Shown: in pieces, positions 34,952 to 44,254 of the stretch | Position numbering within the stretch: the stretch's first letter is position 1 | How the letters are laid out: each line of letters opens with the position of its first letter | DNA from: Pseudomonadota bacterium | GTDB taxonomy: Bacteria > Desulfobacterota > Desulfobulbia > Desulfobulbales > Desulfocapsaceae | Direction of reading: 5' to 3' | Assembly: GCA_018817385.1 (NCBI GenBank) | Contig: JAHIUA010000023.1 | Location: forward strand, 114,337-178,336 | Length of the DNA stretch: 64,000 nucleotides | Position numbers and translations under genes: made by a program | Notes under the pieces: generated by a model | What the model was told of the DNA's origin: nothing | Databases searched by the model: none | What the model saw: the letters and a program-made list of their open reading frames with translations, nothing else

Positions 34952-35289
34952 AGCCTGGAGCCTGGTTGAGAATACCTTTTTTCCCTGACTCTTCGCTATG
35001 TTAACAAAATAATACTGGCAATAGTAACTGGATGGCTGCGCCGTATTTTACGGGAATGCCTCAATTCTGGACAAAATGGCCATTCTTGGGTACGCTCCTG
35101 GCCTTTCGTCCTCTGCTGACAGAGAAGGAGTATGGCTGTTCATTTTTACAGGGACAGGAGTTGTAAAGGAGTGTAAGCAGTATTTCAGAGGGCAAGGAAT
35201 ATTTTTGGTGGCCGATACGATTTTCAATCGAACAATACGTTGAGAGACAAATTCTCAGAATAGACGAGTAAGAAGCTCAAGAGTTACCA
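34952..35289. other. non-coding gap before the DUF1538 genes
   Basis: No gene or clear promoter is seen over these 338 bp. Candidate GG-N10-GC spacing was looked for and not found. A good ribosome site is also lacking directly before 35290, so the DUF1538 start rests on the protein N-terminus. Confidence 0.5.
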
Positions 35290-36024
35290 ATGATTATCTC
35301 CCTCATCTTCAAAAAACTTGTACAGGCCCTAAAGGATCTGTCACCCATTATTCTGGTTATCGCCTTTTTTCAGATTGTTGTCCTGAAACAGCCTTTACCG
35401 CAGATGGGAGAAGTACTTTTTGGGGCTCTGCTTGTGGTTGCCGGTCTCACCCTTTTTGTTCAGGGATTGGAAATGGGCCTGTTTCCTATTGGCGAGGCAA
35501 TGGCGCACGCCCTGGCCCGGAAGGGGAGTCTTTTTTGGCTCCTCTGTTTTGCCTTTGCCCTGGGATTTTCTACCACCGTGGCCGAGCCTGCCCTCATCGC
35601 AGTGGCGGCGGAGGCAGCAGACATTGCCAGTCAGGGAGGACTTATTGAATCCAGCCAGGAGTCGCAACAACAATATGCCTTTGGGTTGCGGATGTCTGTG
35701 GCCTTTTCCGTAGGACTTGCCATTCTCATCGGTGTCATGCGCATCATCCGCGGTTGGCCTATTCACTATCTGATCATAGGTGGCTATGCTGTTGTCATGC
35801 TCATGACCATCATTGCTCCGAAAGAGATCATTGGCATAGCCTATGATGCCGGCGGCGTTACCACCTCAACCATTACTGTCCCTCTGGTTGCCGCTTTGGG
35901 TGTCGGATTGGCCTCTACCATCAGAGGCAGAAGTCCTCTCGTGGATGGTTTTGGTCTTATCGCCTTTGCCTCTCTCCTCCCCATGATCTTTGTCATGGGG
36001 TATGGACTTATTGTTTTTGGATGA
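35290..36024 (+). CDS. DUF1538 membrane protein, first of a pair
   Basis: A 244-residue integral membrane protein with about seven helices. DUF1538 marks are [20 protein letters not shown] and [25 protein letters not shown]. The family is uncharacterised; gene context with Na+ transporters, a P-II-like protein and CBS domains suggests ion or solute transport under P-II control, an inference. It lies 15 bases from its paralogue, which shares both motifs. Confidence 0.88.
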   Translation: MIISLIFKKLVQALKDLSPIILVIAFFQIVVLKQPLPQMGEVLFGALLVVAGLTLFVQGLEMGLFPIGEAMAHALARKGSLFWLLCFAFALGFSTTVAEPALIAVAAEAADIASQGGLIESSQESQQQYAFGLRMSVAFSVGLAILIGVMRIIRGWPIHYLIIGGYAVVMLMTIIAPKEIIGIAYDAGGVTTSTITVPLVAALGVGLASTIRGRSPLVDGFGLIAFASLLPMIFVMGYGLIVFG

Positions 36025-36039
36025 AAGGGGCCTTTCTGT

Positions 36040-36807
36040 ATGGAATTTTTATATGATTTTGGTTACGTATTGCTTGGTACCTGCAGAGATGTGTTGCCGA
36101 TTATCCTGCTGATCACCATTTTTCAGCTCTTTGTCCTGCGCCAGCCAATTCCTTATCTGCGTCGTGTTATTGTCGGTGCCGTCTATGTCATCGTAGGGCT
36201 GGCCCTGTTTCTGGCCGGTCTTGAAAAGGCATTGTTCCCCTTGGGGAAAATTATGGCCAGCCAGCTCTCTGATCCTGCTTTTATTTATGGGGCTGGGGAA
36301 ATGGTGACCCAAGCCGACTGGAAGGCCTATGGCTGGGTATATCTCTTTGCGGCCATGATCGGCTTTGCAACCACCATCGCCGAGCCATCTTTAATTGCCG
36401 TTGCCTTTAAGGCCAACGAGGTGTCAGCCGGAACGATCAGTAGCTGGGGATTGAGGATCACTGTAGCCTTCGGAGTCGCATTTGGCATAAGCCTTGGAAC
36501 ATTTCGTATTGTCACCGGTACTCCACTTTATTTATATATCCTTGTCGGTTATATGGTTGTTATTGCTCAAACCTTATTCGCTCCCAAAAGCATTATCGCT
36601 CTGGCGTATGATTCGGGTGGGGTCACGACTTCAACGGTAACAGTACCCTTGGTGGCAGCACTTGGTCTTGGACTGGCCACTACTGTGCCTGGACGTAATC
36701 CCGCCCTGGATGGATTCGGGCTTATTGCCTTTGCCAGCCTTTTTCCCATTATTACCGTTATGGGGTATGCTCAGATAATGCACTGGCGAACAAAACGAAA
36801 ACGGTAA
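36040..36807 (+). CDS. DUF1538 membrane protein, second of a pair
   Basis: A 255-residue paralogue of the preceding gene. The motifs ATTIAEPSLIAVAFKANEV and [25 protein letters not shown] align directly with the first copy, as do the starts ([28 protein letters not shown] against PIILLITIFQLFVLRQPIPYLRRVIVGA). The two probably form a heteromeric membrane complex. A large hairpin follows. Confidence 0.88.
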   Translation: MEFLYDFGYVLLGTCRDVLPIILLITIFQLFVLRQPIPYLRRVIVGAVYVIVGLALFLAGLEKALFPLGKIMASQLSDPAFIYGAGEMVTQADWKAYGWVYLFAAMIGFATTIAEPSLIAVAFKANEVSAGTISSWGLRITVAFGVAFGISLGTFRIVTGTPLYLYILVGYMVVIAQTLFAPKSIIALAYDSGGVTTSTVTVPLVAALGLGLATTVPGRNPALDGFGLIAFASLFPIITVMGYAQIMHWRTKRKR

Positions 36808-36815
36808 CTGTTCAA

Positions 36816-36910
36816 GCAGCACCACATATTCGTCGGTTTTGGCCTTCTCTCTAGAGGGGCGAGAGTTCAAAGGCCAAAACGAACAAATATGCTGCACTGC
36901 AGAGAGCAGG
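36816..36910 (+). repeat. large imperfect hairpin between DUF1538 and P-II genes
   Basis: GTTTTGGCCTT (36836-36846) pairs exactly with AAGGCCAAAAC (36870-36880), with CTCTC/GAGAG inside. The pairing extends outward to a total arm of about 29 bases with several mismatches. No T-run follows. It may control how much P-II message is made relative to the membrane proteins. Confidence 0.6.
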
Positions 36911-36996
36911 TACATACTGTGGGGGAAACACCATTTTTTGTTTCCCTGTAACTGCTCAGACAAAACAACGCAGCACAAAAAATATGGAGAAAAGGA

Positions 36997-37344
36997 ATGC
37001 GCTTTAAACTTATTTTATCCTCGGTAAAGCCTGATATTACTGACCATATTGTTGATTCTGCCAAAGGGGCAGGGGCGACAGGAGCAACAATCATCCCTGC
37101 CAGGGGAACGGGTATTAATGAGGCGAAAACCTTTTTCGGACTGACCCTGGAGGCCCAGACCGACATTATCATGCTCCTTGTCGAAGAGCATCGTGTTACT
37201 CAAATTCTTGAGACGATAAAGGTCGCAGGACAATTTAATAAACCGGGAACAGGCATAGCCTTTGTGGTACCGGTTGAACAAGTTGTGGGCCTGGAAAGCC
37301 AGATGGAAAAATTTAAAGAAGAAGTTCGGGAAAGTTATTTTTGA
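36997..37344 (+). CDS. P-II-family signalling protein
   Basis: The 115-residue protein has the P-II ferredoxin-like layout: LSSVKPDITDHIVDSAKGAGATGATIIPARGTG, a T-loop region (INEAKTFFGLTLEAQTDIIM) without the uridylylated Tyr of GlnB, and the B-loop-like NKPGTGIAFVVPVE. It is probably not a nitrogen regulator but a nucleotide-binding controller of the adjacent DUF1538 and CBS proteins. AAAGGA precedes the ATG. Confidence 0.85.
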   Translation: MRFKLILSSVKPDITDHIVDSAKGAGATGATIIPARGTGINEAKTFFGLTLEAQTDIIMLLVEEHRVTQILETIKVAGQFNKPGTGIAFVVPVEQVVGLESQMEKFKEEVRESYF

Positions 37345-37416
37345 TGGTGTTGTAAGAACGCTTCATAGATGAGGCGGGCGAAGGTGGTAATTATTTCTAT
37401 AGATGGAGAAAAGAGT

Positions 37417-37821
37417 ATGGTATCTGACAGCACTGCCATTATACGGGCAAGGGATGTGATGCATAAGGGGATGTTGGTCATAGATGGCATGGCCACGGCG
37501 AAGGAGGCTGCCGCTCAAATGCGATCTCAAAAAACCAGATGTCTTCTTGTCCAAAAACGCCACGTCGATGATGCCTGGGGAATAGTGGTGGTTCAAGATC
37601 TCATAAAAGGAGTGATCATCGCCGGTCGTTCTCCTTCTGAAGTGCATGTCTATGAAATCATGTCGAAACCTGTCATCACTGTACCAGCTGATATGGATAT
37701 CCGCTATGTTGCCCGCCTGATCTATCGGGCTGGCATACGCAGGGCACCGGTGGAGGATGGAGGAGAGATTATCGGTATGATTTCTCTTTCCTCACTGATA
37801 CTTGAAAATGAATTTTTTTAA
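37417..37821 (+). CDS. two-CBS-domain protein
   Basis: The 134-residue product is almost entirely a CBS pair: RARDVMHKGMLVIDGMATAKEAAAQMRSQKTRCLLVQ and YEIMSKPVITVPADMDIRYVARLIYRAGIRRAPV ... GEIIGMISLSSL. I chose ATG 37417, with GGAGAAAAGAG before it, over an upstream ATG at 37369 that lacks a match in the family. It ends the Na+/P-II cluster. Confidence 0.85.
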   Translation: MVSDSTAIIRARDVMHKGMLVIDGMATAKEAAAQMRSQKTRCLLVQKRHVDDAWGIVVVQDLIKGVIIAGRSPSEVHVYEIMSKPVITVPADMDIRYVARLIYRAGIRRAPVEDGGEIIGMISLSSLILENEFF

Positions 37822-38018
37822 TATAGAGAGGGAAGAGTACTTTAACTAATGGCAACTTTCACCCAAGTTCGAGGCATGGGGACAGGAGAAAGAGCAGCAG
37901 AGGGACAGGCAGGCTTTTTCTTTTGCAGGTGACGAAGGAGTTTGCCGAAAAGGCCCTTTGCAAGGGAACTTTTTGCCAGTAAGGGGCTGCACAGGATTTT
38001 TATGGTCTCTTGTTTTTT

Positions 38019-39299
38019 TTACTTGTCCGACGATTCTGCTGGCAGGCGGATTGAGAAGGTTGTTCCCTTGCTGGAAGTTGAGGTACAAGCCAAGGTACCC
38101 TGATGTTTGTCGTGGATGATGGTACGGGCAATGGCGAGACCCTGTCCGGACCCCTTCCCTACCTCTTTGGTGGTAAAAAATGGATCAAAAATCCGGTTTT
38201 TAACAGAATCTGGGATTCCTGTACCTGTATCTGTGATTGTAATGACAATTTCATTGCCCTGTTGACAGGTTTCAATGCGAATACATCCCTTTTCCTCGCT
38301 TTCAGCTGTCGCATCACCTATGGCATGGGCGGCATTGACTATCAGGTTGAGAATGACTTGACCGATGTCTCCCGGATAGACCATGATCATCGGTATGGTG
38401 TTGAAGTGAGTTTCAATATCAGCCACATATTTATACTCATTTCGGCTGACTACTAATGTGTTTTCGATGATGGTATTGATATCCATCGCCTGTTTGGCAT
38501 GATTACTGTCAGAATGGGCGAATCCTTTTAACCCCTGAACCAGTTTGATGACCCTGTCCACGCCTTCCTGGGTTTGGCTAAAGGCTGTGGGCACCTCCTC
38601 CTTGAGGTAGTCCACATCAATTTCTTCCTCAAACTCGAGGAGTTCCTCACAGGCGGCTGTAAATTTTTCCTCCTGGGCAACGGATTGGCGAAATGTCTTA
38701 TAGCGATTGAACAGGGTAAGAAGATCATCAAAACCTTCTTGGAGAAAAGCAAGGTTTCCGCCGACGAATTGCATGGGGGTGTTTATTTCGTGGGCGATGC
38801 CGGCGGAAAGTTCGCCAATGGATTCTAACTTCATTCCATGAATGCGATTGGCCTCCTGCAGGCGCATCTCGGTCAGGTTGCGGAAAGTAAGTACGGCTCC
38901 ATTGACCTCATTCTGTTCATTTCGGGTAGAACAGGCAATATAGTCAACGGAAAAACTTGTTCCTTCCTTATTCCAGAAAATATCGCCGCTGACATGATGG
39001 GAAGAACCGTCTTCCAGAGCGGCAAATACGGGGCAAAACTCCCAGGGGTATTCTCCACCGTCCTCAAGGGTATGGTGTATGGTTTCGTGACATTTCTGGC
39101 CGATAAGTTCTTCTTCTTTCCAGCCCAAGGCCTGTAAGGCCACGTCATTGGCCTGAATAATCACCCCTTGTCTGTCAACAAGAAGAACAGCTCCTTCAAC
39201 CCAGCGGAGCATCATCTCATTTTGATAACGAACCTGATTGAGGGCTTCCTTCGCACTGTTGAGTTCCTGGAAAAGTGATTCTATGTCGTGTTGTTCCAT
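38019..39299 (-). CDS. cytosolic PAS sensor histidine kinase
   Basis: The 426-residue protein has no membrane segment. It has an N-terminal coiled coil (about 5-28), a PAS domain (about 30-140), a kinase core with H170 in GIAHEINTPMQF, N-box NLIVNAAHAIGD, G-boxes DTGTGIP and GKGSGQGLA. An insertion (about 205-240) between the two dimerisation helices is typical of this family. It is convergent with the CBS gene and has no adjacent response regulator. Confidence 0.9.
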   Translation of the reverse strand: MEQHDIESLFQELNSAKEALNQVRYQNEMMLRWVEGAVLLVDRQGVIIQANDVALQALGWKEEELIGQKCHETIHHTLEDGGEYPWEFCPVFAALEDGSSHHVSGDIFWNKEGTSFSVDYIACSTRNEQNEVNGAVLTFRNLTEMRLQEANRIHGMKLESIGELSAGIAHEINTPMQFVGGNLAFLQEGFDDLLTLFNRYKTFRQSVAQEEKFTAACEELLEFEEEIDVDYLKEEVPTAFSQTQEGVDRVIKLVQGLKGFAHSDSNHAKQAMDINTIIENTLVVSRNEYKYVADIETHFNTIPMIMVYPGDIGQVILNLIVNAAHAIGDATAESEEKGCIRIETCQQGNEIVITITDTGTGIPDSVKNRIFDPFFTTKEVGKGSGQGLAIARTIIHDKHQGTLACTSTSSKGTTFSIRLPAESSDK

Positions 39300-39685
39300 C
39301 AGCGCATTTTTTTAATTATGAACAGTTACCTCGGTCAGGATCTATTGTCTTCCCAGGAGAAGGCCCAGCGAAAGGCCTTTTCTCTGTTTAATATATGGTA
39401 AACCACCACAAAAGAAAAGAAGTTACCGGTAAAAGTTGCTGGTTGCGTCTTTTTTTGCGCCAACACTTTTTGCCCTGCTTCGTGTCAAAGGTATTGGCTG
39501 GCTGAGAGATGCTGTCAGAGAGTGAAACAAATGGTGATCAGCAGTCTCTGGGTGACAAAAAAGGGCCGGGCGTCTATTATAAAGGGTTCGACAGAGTAAG
39601 GTCGCTTTGGTGGCTGTGGCTGCCTTTGTTGAGAAGGTTGTAAAAACAAGGGTGATAGGTGTTATTGATGTCATGGAGGATCGTC
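39300..39685. other. divergent intergenic region with two hairpins
   Basis: No gene is seen. GAGAAGGCC (39357) pairs with GGCCTTTTCTC (39374-39384). Another stem AGAGATGCTG / CAGCAGTCTCT lies near 39508-39546, in the leader of the ABC operon. Their function is unknown. Confidence 0.45.
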
Positions 39686-40654
39686 ATGAAAAGATTGAAA
39701 GTTGTCTCCGTCTTCTGCGCGGCGGCTTTGGTAATCGTCAGTGCGGCAGGTGTATTGGCCCAGACGTATAAGGTGGCGGTCTCTCAGATCGTCGAGCATC
39801 CGGCCCTGGATGCCACTCGTCAGGGACTCCTCGATGGCCTCAAGGCCAAAGGCTATGAGCAAGGGAAAAATCTCGAGTTTGTTTACCAGACTGCCCAAGG
39901 GAATCCGGCGATAGCCGTACAGATTGCCAAACAGTTCGTAGGCGAAAAACCTGATGTTCTCGTTGGCATTGCCACTCCCACGGCCCAGGCCCTTGCTGCT
40001 TCTACTCGTACTATTCCGGTGATCTTCACTGCAGTGACTGATCCTCTGGGAGCAAAGCTGATCACGGATCTTGAGCATCCTGGTGGCAATGTCACCGGTC
40101 TCTCTGATCTGACCCCTGTGGCCCAGCATGTCGACCTGATGCAGGAACTCGTTCCCGATCTCAAGACAATTGGTGTGGTCTATAATCCGGGGGAGGCCAA
40201 TGCCGTAGCCCTGGTCGATCTGCTCAAATCTGCAGCCAAGAACAAAAAAATTCAGGTGGTTGAGGGTACGGCCCTCAAGAGTGCTGATGTCCAGGGGGCT
40301 GCCCGGATTATTGCTTCAGAGGTCCAGGTGATCTACGCCCCTACCGATAACACGGTGGCCAGTGCCATTGATGCCCTGATCGGTGTTGCCAACCAGGCAA
40401 AGATTCCTGTATTCGGGGGGACAACGTCCTTTGTCGAGAACGGGGCGGTGGCCTCCCTGGGTTTTGATTATTATCAGGTGGGTGTGCAGACTGCCGAGTA
40501 TGTGGAGGCCGTGCTAACGGGGCAGAAGGTGGGTGATATCCCGGTCACCTTTGCCAAAGGCTCTGATCTGTTTCTCAATCAGGAGGCTGCCGATAACCTG
40601 GGCATCACCTTTTCCGAGGCCATGCTTGAGCGGGCTTCGAGTATCAAAAAGTAG
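39686..40654 (+). CDS. ABC transporter substrate-binding protein (TrpX/YnjB-like family)
   Basis: The 322-residue protein has a signal peptide (to about 27, AGVLA) and the ABC_sub_bind family pattern (VAVSQIVEHPALDATRQGLLDGLKAKGYEQGKNLEF, IATPTAQALAASTRTIPVIFTAVTDPLGAKLI, GLSDLTPVAQHVDLM). The family imports amino acids or related small molecules; Trp or Tyr are candidates. ATG 39686 is preceded by GGAGG; an earlier in-frame start at 39659 is less likely. Confidence 0.9.
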   Translation: MKRLKVVSVFCAAALVIVSAAGVLAQTYKVAVSQIVEHPALDATRQGLLDGLKAKGYEQGKNLEFVYQTAQGNPAIAVQIAKQFVGEKPDVLVGIATPTAQALAASTRTIPVIFTAVTDPLGAKLITDLEHPGGNVTGLSDLTPVAQHVDLMQELVPDLKTIGVVYNPGEANAVALVDLLKSAAKNKKIQVVEGTALKSADVQGAARIIASEVQVIYAPTDNTVASAIDALIGVANQAKIPVFGGTTSFVENGAVASLGFDYYQVGVQTAEYVEAVLTGQKVGDIPVTFAKGSDLFLNQEAADNLGITFSEAMLERASSIKK

Positions 40655-40672
40655 CAGAAGGAAGAGGGGCAC

Positions 40673-41578
40673 ATGTCACTTTTTGCTTTTCTCGGGACTC
40701 TGGAGATAGGTCTGGTCTATGGCCTGGTAGCCCTTGGCGTTTATCTGACTTTTCGGGTCCTGGATTTTCCCGATCTCACCGTGGATGGGAGTTTTCCCAT
40801 GGGTGGGGCCGTGGCAGCTACGGCCATTGTGGCGGGAGTTAATCCCTGGCTTGCCACAGGCCTTGCGGTGCTGGTTGGGGGCATGTGCGGCCTGGTGACT
40901 GCATTTCTGGCGGTGCGTTGCGGGATTCTCCATCTCCTGGCATCTATTCTGACCATGATTGCTGCCTTCTCCATCAATATCAGGATCATGGGCCGTCCCA
41001 ATATGGCCTTGCTGGGTGAGCCCACCATCTTCACAGCCTTTGACAATATGGGCTTGGATCCGCTTTATAGCCACCTCGGGGTCATCTTTTTGCTGGTTCT
41101 TTTTGCTGCTTTTTTTGTCACCCGTCTCCTCGCCAGTGACTTTGGTCTGGCCCTCAGGGCAACCGGTGTCAATGGACGAATGGTCTCGGCCCAGGGAGGC
41201 AGTATCGGCTTTTACACCTACTTGGGCCTGGCCCTGTCCAATGGTCTGGTCGGTTTTTCCGGGGCCCTCTTTGCCCAGAGCAACTCCTTTGCCGATGTGA
41301 CCTCCGGGGTGGGTACCATTGTCGTAGGGCTTGCGGCAGTGATCCTCGGCCAGACGCTTATTCCCGGGCGTCGGATCTGGGTGGCCGTGGTGGCGGTTAT
41401 TGTCGGTTCTATCCTCTATCGCCTGGCCGTGGGTTTTGCCTTGAGCAGCGGTATGTTCGGCATGCAGGCATCGGATCTGAATCTGGTCACTGCAGTTCTG
41501 GTTGCCATTGCCCTGATTGCTCCGAAGATGAAGGGAAAAATGCGACTGAAGGCGGTCCAAGCGAGGAGGGCGAAATGA
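40673..41578 (+). CDS. ABC transporter permease
   Basis: The 301-residue permease has about nine membrane helices. Signature GLVYGLVALGVYLTFRVLDFPDLTVDGSFPMGGAV belongs to the branched-chain-type permease subfamily paired with TrpX-like binding proteins. Its end overlaps the ATPase start by four bases. Confidence 0.92.
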   Translation: MSLFAFLGTLEIGLVYGLVALGVYLTFRVLDFPDLTVDGSFPMGGAVAATAIVAGVNPWLATGLAVLVGGMCGLVTAFLAVRCGILHLLASILTMIAAFSINIRIMGRPNMALLGEPTIFTAFDNMGLDPLYSHLGVIFLLVLFAAFFVTRLLASDFGLALRATGVNGRMVSAQGGSIGFYTYLGLALSNGLVGFSGALFAQSNSFADVTSGVGTIVVGLAAVILGQTLIPGRRIWVAVVAVIVGSILYRLAVGFALSSGMFGMQASDLNLVTAVLVAIALIAPKMKGKMRLKAVQARRAK

Positions 41579-42369
41579 TCCATTTGGAGGATATCGGCGT
41601 TACCTTTAACGCCAATACCATTCTTGAAAATCAGGCCCTGCGTGGAATCTCATTGACTGTGGCAGAACGTCAGTTTGTGACTGTTATCGGTTCCAATGGT
41701 GCCGGGAAGTCGACTCTCCTTGGGGCGGTGAGTGGTGAGACGCCCATATCCCGAGGGCGAGTTGAGATTGATGAAGTCGAGGTGACCAAATGGCCAGTGC
41801 ATCGACGTGCCCGTTATGCGGCCCGGGTCTTTCAGAACCCGCTGGCCGGGACCTGTGCAACCCTGACCATTGAGGAAAATATGGCCCTGGCCTATGGTCG
41901 CGGCAAACGGCGGGGCTGGCGTCTGGCACTGTCTGCCAAGCGGCGCAGGCTCTTTCAGGATCGCATTGCTATCTTGGGCCTGGGTCTGGAAGATCGTCTG
42001 GGCGATTCCATCGGTCTCCTCTCCGGTGGCCAGCGTCAGGCAGTGAGCCTGGTGATGGCCACCCTGTCTGACAGCCGTCTCTTGCTCCTTGATGAACACA
42101 CGGCAGCCCTTGATCCTCGCATGGCCGCCTTTATCCTTAAGCTTACCAATACCGTGGTCGAGGAGTTTGCGCTGACGGTGATGATGGTCACCCACTCCAT
42201 GAAAGATGCCCTGGCCTGCGGGGACCGTACGGTGATGTTGCACCAGGGAAAGATTGTCCTGGATGTGGCAGGAGAGGAGCGGGACCAGCTGGATGTGCCG
42301 CAACTTCTGGAGATGTTCAGCAAGGTGCGGGGAGAAGAACTGGCCGATGACAGTCTCCTCCTTGGCTGA
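41575..42369 (+). CDS. ABC transporter ATP-binding protein
   Basis: The 264-residue ATPase has Walker A GSNGAGKST, signature LLSGGQRQAVSL, Walker B LLLLDEHTAALD and H-loop VTHSMKDAL. It completes the three-gene uptake operon. No terminator is clear before the convergent gene. Confidence 0.94.
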   Translation: MIHLEDIGVTFNANTILENQALRGISLTVAERQFVTVIGSNGAGKSTLLGAVSGETPISRGRVEIDEVEVTKWPVHRRARYAARVFQNPLAGTCATLTIEENMALAYGRGKRRGWRLALSAKRRRLFQDRIAILGLGLEDRLGDSIGLLSGGQRQAVSLVMATLSDSRLLLLDEHTAALDPRMAAFILKLTNTVVEEFALTVMMVTHSMKDALACGDRTVMLHQGKIVLDVAGEERDQLDVPQLLEMFSKVRGEELADDSLLLG

Positions 42370-42414
42370 GCCCAGATGGCTCCATGGCGATAGTGGGGGA
42401 GGAAGTCCTCGATT

Positions 42415-42768
42415 TTATTTCTTCTCGGCCTCCTTGGCACACGTGATACAGGTCAAGAGACTGGGGTCGAACTGTAAGCGTTTTTCCGCAATCTCCTCGT
42501 CGCAGAGGATACAGTACCCATACTCACCGGATTGGATACGACTGAGGGCCGTTTGGATACGCTGGCGCTCGATGTCGATGAGTCGGGCGGCCGCCTGAAC
42601 CATCGCCTGCTGTTGCATGGCATCCATTCGGGTGAGACGGCCCACTCGTGCCTGGTCAAGCTCGACGACTGCATTTTCTTTTTTCTGCGCTTCTTTCCCT
42701 GCCAAAATGGTTTTCTGTCGTTCCTCAAGTCGTTTTCTCAAAGAGTCTACATTGATGTCTTCGCGCAT
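42415..42768 (-). CDS. TraR/DksA-type zinc-finger protein
   Basis: The 117-residue product has a coiled-coil N-terminus (LRKRLEERQKTI, IDIERQRIQTAL) and a C4 zinc finger CILC-x17-CITC, as in DksA/TraR proteins that bind the RNA polymerase secondary channel. I chose ATG 42768 (MREDINVD), preceded by AGGGA; an upstream in-frame ATG at 42831 would add 21 residues without family support. The 344-bp gap 42769-43112 holds nothing else visible. Confidence 0.88.
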   Translation of the reverse strand: MREDINVDSLRKRLEERQKTILAGKEAQKKENAVVELDQARVGRLTRMDAMQQQAMVQAAARLIDIERQRIQTALSRIQSGEYGYCILCDEEIAEKRLQFDPSLLTCITCAKEAEKK

Positions 42769-43112
42769 TGTCCCTGGTCTCCCTTCTCCATTATCCATAG
42801 CATTCTGAAATACAAAAAGATCTGTTGTCACTCCTCCGTCCCAAGATAGTTAGCACTGTTTCGCAAGGACTGAAAGGGGTTTCCGTTCATCGCGGTGTTG
42901 CCTGTTTCGCAGCTGTTCTTTTGTAACTTGCTGAAAACACGCAGATGTCTGCTGGGTGTCATCCCGATATCACCCCGATTTCAGGCGATGTCGGCTTTTT
43001 TTCCCCGCCGTAGCGGCCTACAGTGAAAGCAGAAGGGGAGGATGTCGCTGGGGAGAGCAACCAGCACTCTCTGCAGAAAAGAAACCTGGTAAACAACAGC
43101 TGAGGAGGAAAA

Positions 43113-43322
43113 ATGAAAACGACAATGACACTTATTCTGCTCATGACCGCTACGGCCCTTGCAGTGAGCACGGGAATGACGGCAGCCTTGAAATGTCAAG
43201 TCACTGAGGTGGAGGGGACAGAGGTCGTCTTCGATTGTGGGAAAACGGCTGACAAGCTCAAGAGTGGTATGTTGGTGAAAGTAAAGACAGAGAAGAGCAA
43301 ACAGGCCGTCGAAGGCTGTTGA
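43113..43322 (+). CDS. small secreted protein with a beta-type fold
   Basis: The 69-residue protein has a signal peptide (to about residue 24) and a mature part CQVTEVEGTEVVFDCGKTADKLKSGMLVKVKT, which looks like a small beta barrel with two Cys that could form a disulfide. Proteins like this occur near metal- and metalloid-handling genes in related anaerobes; I cannot assign a function. GAGGAGG precedes the ATG. Confidence 0.7.
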   Translation: MKTTMTLILLMTATALAVSTGMTAALKCQVTEVEGTEVVFDCGKTADKLKSGMLVKVKTEKSKQAVEGC

Positions 43323-43415
43323 TTGTGTAGGACATGGGCAATGCTGCCTGTACCTGCCCCTTGGCAAGCTGCTCAAGGGTAGCGGGTGCGTGTTTCTGAG
43401 CAAAAGGAGAATCCA

Positions 43416-44207
43416 ATGAAGATCATGCAATATTTTCCGGGAATAATGATAATTGTGTCGGCCCTGATCCTCTCTGGTCAGTCTCTGGCAAGGGGGAATC
43501 ACCAAGGGGGGGAGGTGGTGGTTGATATAGTCTCTGATCAACGAGGTCTCCTGCCCCGGTTTGATGCCCCCTTCGCAGAGGTGGCTGAGGAGCGCAGTTA
43601 TGTCATTGCCCGTGATGCAGAACGCTATAGTATTCGAGTCACTAACAGGAGCGGTAGGCGGGTTGGGGTTGTCCTTGCCGTTGATGGCCGGAACATCATT
43701 TCCGGGGAAAAATCATATTTGCAATCCCATGAGCCCATGTACATACTCGGTCCGCATCAGACCCAGGAGGTTGCGGGCTGGCGTAGCGGCAGAAATCAGA
43801 TCAACAGGTTCTATTTCACCGGCATGAGCGACTCGTATGCTGCGGCCTGGGGAGATCACACGGCAATGGGCGTGGTGGCGGCAGCTGTTTTCAGGGAGCA
43901 CCAGCCGCAGACCTATGGGAATGAAAAGAGGTATAAAAAATCCGGGAAATCTCAAGCAATGAGAGAGGCACCGGGGACTGGATATGGGGAACATGAGTGG
44001 TCCCCCGGCCGAGAGGTGCACTTTGTCGCCCAAAAAAGAGCGTTTGAGAAAAAATTTATCAAATATGAATGGCGTTCGACCCTCTGCCGCATGGGGATTG
44101 TCCAGTGTGGACCGGATCGGGACCAGAACCGTTTCTGGCCGCAGGGGAGGAGAAACCATGGCTATGCTCCGCCTCCTCCCTCCTGGTCGTTCCAGTTGAG
44201 ATTTTGA
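43416..44207 (+). CDS. secreted conserved hypothetical protein
   Basis: A 263-residue protein with a signal peptide (to about 26, SLARG). A conserved core spans about 60-165 (RYSIRVTNRSGRRVGVVLAVDGRNIISGEKSY, EPMYILGPHQTQEVAGWRSGRNQINRFYFTGMSDSYAAAWGD). I recognise this as a widespread uncharacterised family. The tail (about 200-263) is rich in charged and aromatic residues. ATG 43416 follows AGGAGA; in-frame ATG 43386 is less likely. It is probably co-transcribed with the small secreted protein upstream. Confidence 0.75.
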   Translation: MKIMQYFPGIMIIVSALILSGQSLARGNHQGGEVVVDIVSDQRGLLPRFDAPFAEVAEERSYVIARDAERYSIRVTNRSGRRVGVVLAVDGRNIISGEKSYLQSHEPMYILGPHQTQEVAGWRSGRNQINRFYFTGMSDSYAAAWGDHTAMGVVAAAVFREHQPQTYGNEKRYKKSGKSQAMREAPGTGYGEHEWSPGREVHFVAQKRAFEKKFIKYEWRSTLCRMGIVQCGPDRDQNRFWPQGRRNHGYAPPPPSWSFQLRF

Positions 44208-44254
44208 GAGTCGGGAAAGAATCGCCGAGGCTAAGGCTATCTGCTGTTTTTCTT

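Noticed and set aside
34952..35289. Possible second sigma-54 promoter before the DUF1538 genes
   Set aside because: No GG-N10-GC arrangement was found on inspection.
40676..41560. 294-codon antisense ORF over the ABC permease
   Set aside because: Very His/Gly/Gln-rich and with no domain; the plus gene overlaps its operon partner as expected.
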